64,000 nucleotides of DNA from Phoronis australis. Lineage: Eukaryota > Phoronida > Phoronidae. The notes beneath the pieces were generated by a model. The model was given only the letters and a program-made list of their open reading frames with translations, did no database searches and was not told the origin of the DNA. Where the stretch lies: NCBI GenBank assembly GCA_002633005.1, contig NMRA01000024.1, positions 639,803 to 703,802 on the forward strand. Direction: 5' to 3'. Below are positions 48,901 to 60,800 of the stretch, in pieces. How positions within the stretch are numbered: position 1 is the first letter of the stretch; each line of letters opens with the position of its first letter. Position numbers and translations under genes: made by a program.

Positions 48901-51900
48901 AACTGAATGGACGAAGAAAATGTCAACTTGTTATGCTGTGCGAAGGTGTGAACGGACTGAACTTGGAACTCAACCCGGTCTATGCCTGAATGCCGCAGGC
49001 ATACAGGAGCGATAGTGTATCCCTATAAAAAGTTACTCACTTCAAAATACAGCAAATAAAATGAAATGAAACATGCATATGTGCACATGGAGTTATAATT
49101 AACACATACCCTGACTCTGGATACAATTTAGTCTACAAATAACTTGAACATATCTATGAAAACCTCGCGGTTCGCTCGAGTTTCTCTCACTGGGTGCCAT
49201 TTTGAGGAAGTTAGTCGTGAAATCACATCTGTTGACGAACAAAAAGCCCAAGGGACACAAATCTTACAAATTTCACTTGATATTTTCTCATGCTATTTTG
49301 CAAGTGTCACGTGCCAGGTCACGTGCCAGGTCTCGCGCTTCACTCAGTCTCGCGTTAGCCTTTGCCTCATACTCACCTGACTCAGTTGAAATAATTTGTG
49401 GTTATCGCGCGCGCAGTCAAAGTTAACAGTAACCACAAAGTGGAGTTGGCATTCTTCGCCAAAGTCACCTGAATTCCCATAGCTATGCTTCATCGAAGAT
49501 ATGTTTAGAAGCAGAAAGGATCACTGAAGAAAGTAAGCGCAGCTTTAGGTGATAATTTTAGGTGTAGAATGTATTTTTGACGAGGTGAAAACTTATCAGT
49601 GAGCGGATTTCGCCTACCGCTCGTTTAAAATACACGGGACGAAATTAGCACAGAACGCAATAGAATGCATTGTAGTGGGAATCTGAATTTCATTTGCCGT
49701 AACAGCAGTGCTTGTTTGGCATTTTTCAAACTAAAAGATTAAAAACTCGAAGTAAACAACAGAATACACTCTGCTACCATATCGGGCAAATGGCCAAACG
49801 ACAAGCTTTTGCCCCACTTCCGGTGACGTCACAGTTAAGTGTCACATAATCTCGCATTATTGTTATAAACTCGCAAAAGGACTATTCAATCTGCGAAAAC
49901 CACATATCAGTGGCCCACAGGGTTCTTAGAATAAAAGTTATACCCCTGCCTACACATTTTACCCCTACCTACAAGTTTCAGCCCTACCTACTAAAGTTTT
50001 AGCCCTACAAATGACAAGTTTTTCCTGGTGAAGTTCCAGCGCAAGTTTCAGGGATCAGATATTATAGAAGTACCAGATTTCTTGGCCCAGCAAACTGACA
50101 CAGACTTTGAAAATTCTGATATGCAAATAAAACTGTATTTGACTACAGCGCCATCTATTAATCTACGCTATATCCAGGCCTGCAGGAATTTGCAATAACA
50201 TTTGATAAAGTCATCATTTTTAAAGTACAATTACCCCAAAATTGTAAATGGAAAACAATGTCAATAAGTAATTTCTTTGAAATCAGTTAAACAGTGCTAA
50301 ACCTGCAACAAATTACTTTTAGCAATGTAATAATCGAAAAAATCGTTCTTTCGCAATCCTTCCTGGCAATATTCGCCAGTTATTAGTGCTAAACTTGTTA
50401 ACTTCCCCTCATCACACAGATCCAGTAGGTTGCTAAGCCTGGAAGATAGCCATGCGTACAGCATACTCACCTAGCTCACACCACTAGCAATGAGAACCTC
50501 ACAGTGTTGGTCTCGCTAATTAAGTCATTCCACAGGAAATTACACCTGACAAACATTGCACTGACCATCCAGCTCAGGCACCACTCCACCTTACATCATA
50601 GAATTATGGGTACTGGCAAGAATGCACTCATACAGGGAGCTACTCAGTGGAGCAGATATAGTATGTTGAATGTTTACTGTTTGACAGGTGAGTTAATCAG
50701 GTATAAGAGATGGTAAGTGGACCCTATAGAGCGTTATTGATACTAGAGCCCTCTGTCATTCAAGTTGATAGTGGTCAGCAAACAATAGCATAATGGACCT
50801 GACCAACCCTGCATTGGATACTGACCTAGTGACAGGCATCAATGTTTTTCACTTAAGTTGAAATACTAGGGCATTGATTGAAGAATTACTGAAATGAAAT
50901 AAAATCCATAATACACAGGCATTTTGAGTTATTTTCTACCAAACAAAAGGCATTCAAGATACGACCAGAATGGTATATCAGTGCTCACCAAACAAGACCA
51001 TTGTATATACGACCACCATAGTATCACTGACAAGGAATGAGTGACAAAAGAAAACAGGCTCCCCTACACTCCCAAGATGATACACATTAGTTAGCAAGAG
51101 ACCCATAAGAATGGATTTGTAAACATGTCTAAAACACAAAACAAGTACTCCTGAAAGAAGCTCCATCACCTCTGTAACTAATCACTTCTAGTAAACAGCA
51201 CAAGGTGAGGGTGGACCCTGGCTGTCCAATCAAATCAGTTTCAAAAGTGAATGTACTAAGCCTCTAAATAATAACCTGTTTTTAAACAAGATCTTCCAGA
51301 AAAAACGATGAAACAATGATTAACAATCTAGAATGACCAGCACCCACAGCACCACCTGAAAACTCTTGCTTGCTGAATGTGCACCGGCAGACTGCCTCAA
51401 AACTGATATTAAAGTGGGCTATCAAAATGCCCCTGAGGGACACCACAGCTGCTATTAGAGAACGTAACCCAATCTCACATTATCACTATTATAGCATATC
51501 ACGACAGGAAGTGAACAGATGCCTGACCAAAAAAAAATGCTGATCACTCCTGTCGAATTACACATTGTTTATGGTAAAGTCACTAACTTGGACTGCACCC
51601 ACTAATCAGTCTACCAGAGCAAAACTTTAAACATGGTTTAAACTCGCTTTATGTTTTTGTATCCTTATTTCCTTGCTGTTAATTCAAAAAAACAGCAAAG
51701 CAATTAGTTACACATAATTTTCACTTGCTGGGCATGTCACTATCATTTTCACTGCAAAATAATTAAAATAAGTACAACTACGCAAAACTATTGCAATCAT
51801 TGGTCTTGCAACTCTAGCCTAAGACTTTTAACATGGTTTTCAAACATAGCACAGCACGATGTTTGAAAACATGTAGTGAGAAAAGTGCTGCTGCAAGAAG

Positions 51901-54775
51901 ATACAGACCATGAAAAGAAAGATTCAGTATCCCCGGTGATTTTATTTGCATTTACTATAAATATTACAATTTAACAATTAGAGCGATTTAGCTCTTTCAC
52001 TGCCAATGTCACCTTTTGGCGACTTAGCTTAGGTACCAGTCTCTGGTTTTATCTATTTTTAGCTAGAAATGGAGTGCTAATGGCAGTTTATCGCATCATA
52101 CGACCACTTTATGCTAATCTTTCGTTTAGCAGAAAAGTTGTTAAAAAGCATTTTTACCCGAAATTTAGAACAATTTGTTGAAGCTGATTTGTCTTGACAG
52201 CTACGATCAAAGCTATAGCAANTCTGTTGAGAAGTGTAAAAACTCAGCTCGCATTCGTTGGAAATTCCAGGTCGCATTTTGCGACTTGATACGAGCTGAC
52301 AAAAATCTCAGCTCGCATTTCCAAATTTCAGGTCGCAAATGCGACCTGCAGCTCGTTATGTCGAGCCCTGCATAAGAGTGGATTTGTAAACATGTCCAAA
52401 ACACAAAACAAGTACTCCTGGAAGGAGCTCCATCACCTCTGTAACTAATCAACTTCTAGTAAACAGCACAAGGTGAGGGTGGACCCTGGCTGTCCAATCA
52501 AATCAGTTTCAAAAATGAATGTACTAAGCCTCTAAATAATAACCTGTTTTTAAACAAGATCTTCCAGAAAAAACGATGAAACAATGATTAACAATTTAGA
52601 ATGACCAGCACCCACAGCACCACCTGAAAACTCTTGCTTGCTGAATGTGCACTGGCAGGCTGCTTCAAAACTGATATTAAAGTGGGCTATCAAAATGGCC
52701 CTGAGGGACACCACAGCTGCTATTAGAGAACGTAACCCAATCTCACATTATCACTATTATAGCATATCACGACAGGAAGTGAACAGATGCCTGACCAAAA
52801 AAAATGCTGATCACTCCTGTCGAATTACACATTGTTTATGGTAAAGTCACTAACTTGGACTGCACCCACTAATCAGTCTACCAGTCTAGAGAGCAAAACT
52901 TCAAATATTTAAACTCGCTTTATGTTTTTGTATCCTTATTTCCTTGCTGTTAATTCAAAAAAACAGCAAAGCAATTAGTTACACATAATTTTCACTTGCT
53001 GGGCATGTCACTATCATTTTCATTGCAAAATAATTAAAATAAGTACAACTACGCAAAACTATTGCAATCATTGGTCTTGCAACTCTAGCCTAAGACTTTT
53101 AACATGGTTTTCAAACATAGCACAGCACGATGTTTGAAAACATGTTGTGAGAAAAGTGCTGCTGCAAGAAGATACAGACCATGAAAAGAAAGATTCAGTA
53201 TCCCCGGTGATTTTATTTGCATTTACTATAAATATTACAATTTAACAATTAGAGCGATTTAGCTCTTTCACTGCCAATGTCACCTTTTGGCGACTTAGCT
53301 TAGGTACCAGTCTCTGGTTTTATCTATTTTTAGCTAGAAATGGAGTGCTAATGGCAGTTTATCGCATCATACGACCACTTTATGCTAATCTTTCGTTTAG
53401 CAGAAAAGTTGTTAAAAAGCATTTTTACCCGAAATTTAGAACAATTTGTTGAAGCTGATTTGTCTTGACAGCTACGATCAAAGCTATAGCAACTAGATGC
53501 TATATTGCCAACTGTTCACGATTCGGACTCGGAAGTTTCAACTGTAGAACAATGTACATGAGCATTCAGAACCGTCCAGAATTTTCAAGTTTCAGTTAGC
53601 AAATAACGAGGACTTTACAGCCTTTTTTGTTTCCTCAAAATTTCATTGGCACTGGGAAGTACGTCTCACACTAGAAATGTGAAGCAGTCTTACTGACAAG
53701 ATTCTATGTGGTAACACCTGAGAAATAACTTCAAAAACACATTTTGTTATTCAAATCTCTTCGAAGCTCACCACCTCAACAACCTCGCTAAACATCAGTA
53801 CCCGGTTGCATGAAACAGTCCCAATTAGGGACTCAACAAAATTCCCTCAATCTACTGCGTATTTTTGGACTTGTGAAAACATCGATTACCCTTTCTTGTA
53901 TTGTTTTAGTTTCATTATTAAGTTAACTTTGGACTTTGATACAAATCGAAAGTGAACTCTACGTTAAATTGACAATAGAATCGAAAATAAATAGGGATCT
54001 TTTCATGCAACACCCCCAATTAAAGGATTAAGTCCCTACTTATTTTCAATGAACTCTGGGTTCAGTTTTTATTTATATTATAAGAAAAAGTCATTAAACA
54101 AAGAGGAGCTCGTACTCAAGATGAAATGACAGAAAAATGTTGCATCTAGGCGTCCATAAAGACACAAATATGCAAAAAGACTTAGGGACCTTAGTTGAGT
54201 CTCTATTCAGGACTGTTTCATGAAACAGGGGACAGATGTCCACAAGTGAACCAAATGTGTGAAAATGAATGTATCAGCTGTAACACATATTCAACATGGA
54301 GCAATTTCAATAATGTTCACAAACTTTTTACTACCACTGCACAGTAAACAGACACCTCAATAGCACGAGGAATCATTCTCACAGGCATATCTCTTAGAAC
54401 ATTAGGCTAAAAAGCATATTAGTTGATGCTGGGAAGTGTTGTTTTTCTTGAAAACCTGAGTTAAGCAGTGAGGTATTTCCATAACTCCCTTTTTCACAAA
54501 TGAAAATCCACAAGAAACGAGCAAAAATGATGCGGAATTTTTTACTCGTTGCTCGGCAAATCTTGGTGTTTCAAACCTAGCTTTCCCTTGCGTACGTTCC
54601 TCTGGACAGCTTTTCAAAACAAAAAAACACAAGACCTTTACTGAAAATTGACACAGGTAGTCATTTGTAGTCGGTGAGCACAGGTCTCAAAATGAGTTGG
54701 AGAGTAGACCAGAAGCAACTTCGCTTGTTTGGCTTTAAATGGAGCATGTACAAGACTACGCACACACGCACGCAT

Positions 54776-54806
<31 letters not shown>

Positions 54807-57800
54807 CACACACAAACATCAGCATCTGTTGGCTTTGTACAATGATGTACATGAAGTAACTACTCAATGAAGGAGCAACTTACCATTCATAACCCAGAAA
54901 ATGTTTGTTTTTGCCTTCAATGCCACACAAATAATGTGATGCAATTTGAAAAATCTGAGTGACTTACTAGTTTCTTTGCTGTGTCTCGTCTCAACAATAT
55001 CCAATTTGGAAACCTCGAAGTAATAGAACAGTTCGGTTAGGAAAGTCAACACACTGGGCTTCAGGAAACTTTGTCCGTTTACAAAATCCTCGAATTGAAA
55101 GTGAAAGCACTTTGTGGGTAGAAACATGCCGCAAAATGTCTTTATAAGTTTAAAGTTGTAACAAGAGTCAGCGAATCCCATTGTTTTCTTCAACACTATA
55201 TCTGAAAACAAACAAAAAAAGCCTGAATTGGCAAGCGGCGTACAACAAATCCCTTATTTTTGAAATATGGATGCATCGCTAATCAAAAGTCACTTCCCAC
55301 ACAATGACAATCTTTTTAAATTATTTTTTAATTTCTTTTTAAATTCTATTATCATTATAATTAAACATAATACTTTTTACAGACACCTGAAAATGAAGAG
55401 CGAACATTCATAATGGCATGCGAAGTTGATTACCATCAATTATTTCTTTATTATACTCAATGGAACAAAAAATACATCATCTGAGTTCGGCACCAGATTA
55501 CTAACTTCAAAGGTGTTACGGAAACTCATAAGAAATACACTTGACATTTAATGCTGCCTCTATAAAAGTTTTCATATCCATTCTGACTTGAACAAACTGA
55601 CAAAGACCCCAAGAAGTGTGTTAAATGCACGTGGTAAGCGTCAAAAGTATTCGGACCAAATTACCCCAAATACCTCATCATGATGAATGGCCAGAAGCCA
55701 ACTTCACAGTCAGAGCAGTCTCCTCTCATGACTGAGAACGAATGGGAATTAACTAGAACGTTAGTACGGTGACTAAGTCATTCTGCAATTAGACTTTTGT
55801 CATCAAAAAAACTTATTACCTGTCCAGTCAGTTTCGCTGTTAGCAGAATTAGACGCCACGATGGGGAAACAGCATTTTGCCTGATAACCTTTGTCATATA
55901 CCGTATCTATGCATAGCTATGTCTCTTCGCCACTGTGGCAATATCGTAGTTCAACTTACCAGCAAATCTGATACATTGAGGACAGTAGAAGTTGACAAGT
56001 ATCGCGAGACAGCAACAGTCGGACAGATCTTTTAACAGATCGTCTATCACAGGTATGAAAGGACCTTCCTTGGCCGCCAGCTGCTTTTTATTTATTCGCA
56101 CCTGTAAGTGATAGAAAATAAACAACTCAGCTTTTGAAAATCACGGCTGCGATCACAAACTTGAGTCTGTTGAGTTTTAATAACCTCATTAATATTATGT
56201 AACAACAGCTCTACATTTTAAAATCGAGAATGCATATCCATGATCCAGAATCACAACTAAAGTCACTATTATGTTGATACACATATGCATTTTAAGGGTG
56301 CATTTTGCTTTGTTTTGACATTGCATTTGCCATACATTTTCCAAAATTGTAACACGTCTGCCATGGAGCAAACAACCCAATGTGTTTTAGCATGTTAAAC
56401 TTGTCTTATCTTGGAAGCTATAGATTTTTGCACCTCTGAAATTGCACGCAGCGTCTTTTTACTAAGAGAATTAAAATTTCACAGCTGGTCTTATTTTTTA
56501 TTTACTTTATTGTCTTTTCACAACTTACTACGGTCTCACATCATTAATCCATACACACAAATATAGACTCACCTTTTGAGGACTATGATTCTGCATCAGG
56601 TTCTGTTGCTGTGCCTTGGCCTCTCGGTCCAGTCGATGGCGGACGGTAGCACACACTTTGTTCATCCAGAACAGCAAGGCATCCTCGAGGTCGTAGGGAA
56701 GCTCGCTGGAGGCGTTGAATGTGGCAAACCGCCTAAAATGGCATGTCAGTTGCAACTTTCTGGGTATGGCCATCTCTTTACAATTTTGCAATCGTTGATT
56801 ATTACACTCTTAGGTAATAATTTTCTCACACAAAGTGCTTTGAGGTTTAAAAATGTCACCACGGTCATCCGATCTTAAATGTTGCTGAATGAGTCGACAA
56901 CTCAGGTAACAGGCAATGCATACATGCCACATTTTCGAATTCGTAATTTTAAGAGATGATGATCATTTTGACGTTCTTGTTTAGAACGCAAGTCGAGTCC
57001 CATCACAGTAAAGAATATTACGAGTGGTTTGAATCATTTTCAAAATTTTTTTGGCACTTAACTACTCGGAAAATGCACTTTTAAGTTTTGTTTTATGGAA
57101 GTGGTACAGTACAAACCATGCTGAAATGAAGGAAAATTTTTTTATTTTCAGACAGATTTTACACAAATGTTCTATTCGTTCAAATTTGTGCCAAATGATG
57201 AAGACTTGGTAAAACAAACGAGTACGTACATTGAAAATGCCATTATAACTGGAATGCGAAACATTGTTGACTGTTGCATCAAAAAGTAGCACTATCATGC
57301 ATGAATATGAACCCTGCCAACTCCAAAGCAGTAACCAGCTTGAGAAATCAGGGAAAACAGTCTTCAAAACTTATGTAAGTTACTACACCATCCCAACTGT
57401 GTACATAAGATCCCGCTGAGCAGACATTACCAAGAAGCACCCACTCACCGTACAGCCTGCACAATCCTTTCTATGGTGATGACCTCCTTAGTGTGTGCCT
57501 CCATTAGCGTTTCTGTGAGAGCCATGTGGGAAGGCTGAAGAGAACAGGAATCAGTAGAGGGCGGTTTCCATAGGAAGGGTCAACAGGGACATGCCGCTGA
57601 CTCAGTTGGGAAATTGCCATCTCAAGCATTGCTTCAGGTGGGATTTTCTTTTAGGAGGTGTCTTGGAATGGGTTATTAGGGTATTTGTTTCTGAATTGAA
57701 TAGAGTATTCAGAGAATTTTAAGTATTTTGTATTCACAAAATCAACTTGATATGTACACCAACTGGAAAACACTCTGTTGCTGTTCACTAATACCTTTAA

Positions 57801-60800
57801 CAATACTCTCTTATGTGGGTTATTTTGAGGGTAAACCGTAACACTAATACAATTAACAACTCTGAATTGACATGCCACTTAATCACTCATTTCAGTTACA
57901 GACACCGTGCCATTACAAATCCGAGTAACTGTGACAATTCCCTCACATGCATCAACGACTCCAGACAATTGCTAATAAGACAGCTATAATTCTCACCATT
58001 AAGAAAGGCGTGGTTTGTTTGAGATCGGTTTCCGTCACAGCTGACTCATCGCGTCCCACAACATAGAGTCCTCGTTTGGACAGCGCCTCGATGACTGCCC
58101 AGTGACCTACAGTGAGGGATACGTGACACTACAGACATTGACTGCTGGGGTCTCGTGGATACAAGCATCATAAATGGCAAGTTAAGGCTTGGCGATGAGG
58201 AGAACATATAGTCAACATTATATTAGCATAAGTAAGAATTCTTAATCTTCTGAAAAACCTATGTTACAAATTCTTCAACTTGGGACACGATGTGGCAGAC
58301 AGGTGAAATTTTATTTCGCCAAAATCTCAACAAAAATAACTTTACAGGAAAATTCAATTTGTTTTTAGCATGGTCTGTATGGTGTAGCTATTGACAAACA
58401 ACAATTGGAAAAACTGTGAGTGTTTGCAACAATGTGGTAAGCTTCAGAAAAATTAAGATTTAAAGCAATTTTATTATTTTTGTCCCCAACTGAAAAATTT
58501 TCACTGCAATAAATCTTACTAAAACCATATCAACAAGGTTATCTATAACAAACTAATTTAACATCAAAATTCCATATTCAACATTTGATTGTACTACAAT
58601 CTAATGCTCAAAAACAGTACTATGTACAATACTAATACTTTTGTCCGAATACCACACAAACATTTATACTAAGTCTTTTTAGAAAACTTTCAACCACTGG
58701 ACTGCCAGAAACTCTTTAACTTGAGCTCCATAAAATTTATTCTAAAATTCAAACGTTTGTGGAAAATAAGGTAAAAAATTTGATAGTATTACGAAACAAA
58801 TTCCAAGATTTCTTCACTATTCAAACAAGGCCCACTGTGCGATGAAAATATTGAAAATCATCGTTCATATTTGATTGTGAAAAGAATACACTTAATGATC
58901 CCACAACACTCGAAAATTTATCAGAAAATGTGCAACTGTTCGTCACAAAACAAGAAAAACAGTTGGGGCAATAAAAGCTAGGTTTTCTCATTGAACATGA
59001 ACTGGAAAGTAAATCATGAAGAGCTACAACAATTTTGTCTGCCTTATGCTGTCAAGCTTGCACCGGACATAGAGAACTCGGGGATTTCGTCAATGGCGCT
59101 TCTGTCAAATGCATTTTGGGAAGGCTGTTGGCTCGTAAACATCCTGAGGCATCACGGATAACTTGGGGACGCAAAACTTGATCTACAGTTTGCGTTTTTG
59201 GAAGTGCGATTTAACTTAAAGTGTTATCCAATGATATATACCTCAAAAATCATTCTCACAAGTTTTTTAATCCATATTTCATTCGATACATTTTGAGGCT
59301 CACCTTTAATCTGTTATTTTTGTACAGTGGTTGCTTTTTAATTCTAACACCAAGAAGCATGCTGCAGTGTATTAGAGCATTCAATTCTGGTGTGCTCAAA
59401 TGACAAGTGTTGGCTCCATCATATTGTTTACATTAACAAGTTATTTGCGATGACACAGGATGTTTAAAAGTCGACAATCGTTCCATGATGCATTTGAAAA
59501 ATGACAGCAATGCAACGGACAAAAATCCCCAAACCAATATTTCAAAAATGTATTCTCACTTAGTAGGAATCAAACCAGAGAAGGAGTTAATACTTTGACA
59601 TTCAATTAAAATAAAACAACCTACCAGACTGACTAGGTGTCCATTGGTGGAATATATTTGTGCAGACTCGAAGATAGACTTCTCCAGAGACCATAAGACC
59701 TGCTAGAAGTGGTTTGACCGAGAGGCTGGCACTAGGATTCTACAGTAAACAATGAGCAGTTAACAAGATATGGCTTTTTGTAATCCAAGTGTGGGGAGAC
59801 TCCATCATGGCTCGAAGCCAACAGTAATTTTGTTCTAACGTGTCAAGTCTGGGCTTATAAGCATGATGCATGATAATACTACAGATAACCAGCCTAAACT
59901 ATATCTAATTTTTAAATTCCAAACATTGTCTTTTTTCTATTATATAAAGATGGAAAACCTTGCAAATAGATAACCTAAATTTGACTAAGTGTTGTTTTAG
60001 ACTGACTGCTGCGCAGTAAAAATCATGCTAAATAAAATATTCATAAGAATTATTAATTTCTGTTGAAAAGTTTGACATGAAATCTATACGAAAGATTGTG
60101 GGTAACGTACGAGAAGCACTCCAGATTACTGCTAGCACTTTCATTCTTTGTCAGAACTTACAATACATAAAAATCAATGCATGACAACTACAATCACATG
60201 CTGCATAACAAAATTAGCAAGGCTGAGCAAGGTGTAGATTAAATTAATTTAAATGCTTAAAAGGTACACTTCATCCGCTCTGGTCAATGTCTGTGAAACA
60301 GAGAACAACAATAAATGTTCTTGGTAACATGTAAGAAACATCAAATTCATGCTTGGCATTCATACTCCGGTATACATAAGATTGGGGCTAAATCGACCAG
60401 TTATACGTCTCGGCACACCTGTTTACACTCTTTCTTGCAATTAGAAAAAATAACCATAATTGATTTAACTGTTCTTGACGATTTTTCCCTGGTCCATTTT
60501 ACTAAACATCGAATATACTCTTTATGTTGTACCTTGCTAAATGGTTCCTTAAGGTCATCCGGCAGATCATCTTGGCTATAGGCCTTGGACAACAACCATG
60601 AAATGCAGAGACGGTGCCAAGCCTAGAATGGATAAAAGCGTGTACAAGAAGGATGCATTTTATTATACAACGACTTGTTAAAATCAGGCAACCAAGTTTC
60701 TAACTAAGCAGTGTTTCAGTGTTCTCCACAACCTGTTTTGTCCACCACTAGAAAAACTAACTTGTATCCCCAGTTACCATATTTGCATAGGTATAATATA

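Larger units (their letters stand above)
46473..54967 (-). other. CAMSAP intron 8, 8.5 kb
   Basis: The intron holds the possible alternative first exon (49110-49200), a run of ACCCCTACCTACAAG-like units, the 1.12-kb duplication, a terminal-inverted-repeat element at 53801-54231 and a CA/GCAC microsatellite. Nothing else coding was seen. Confidence 0.8.

Noticed and set aside
51104-53492. A genuine segmental tandem duplication
   Set aside because: Kept only as an alternative: the N and the transposon end lie exactly at the junction, which fits an assembly join of two alleles better.
54759-54815. A CRISPR-like or satellite array
   Set aside because: It is a simple CA/GCAC microsatellite without spacers.
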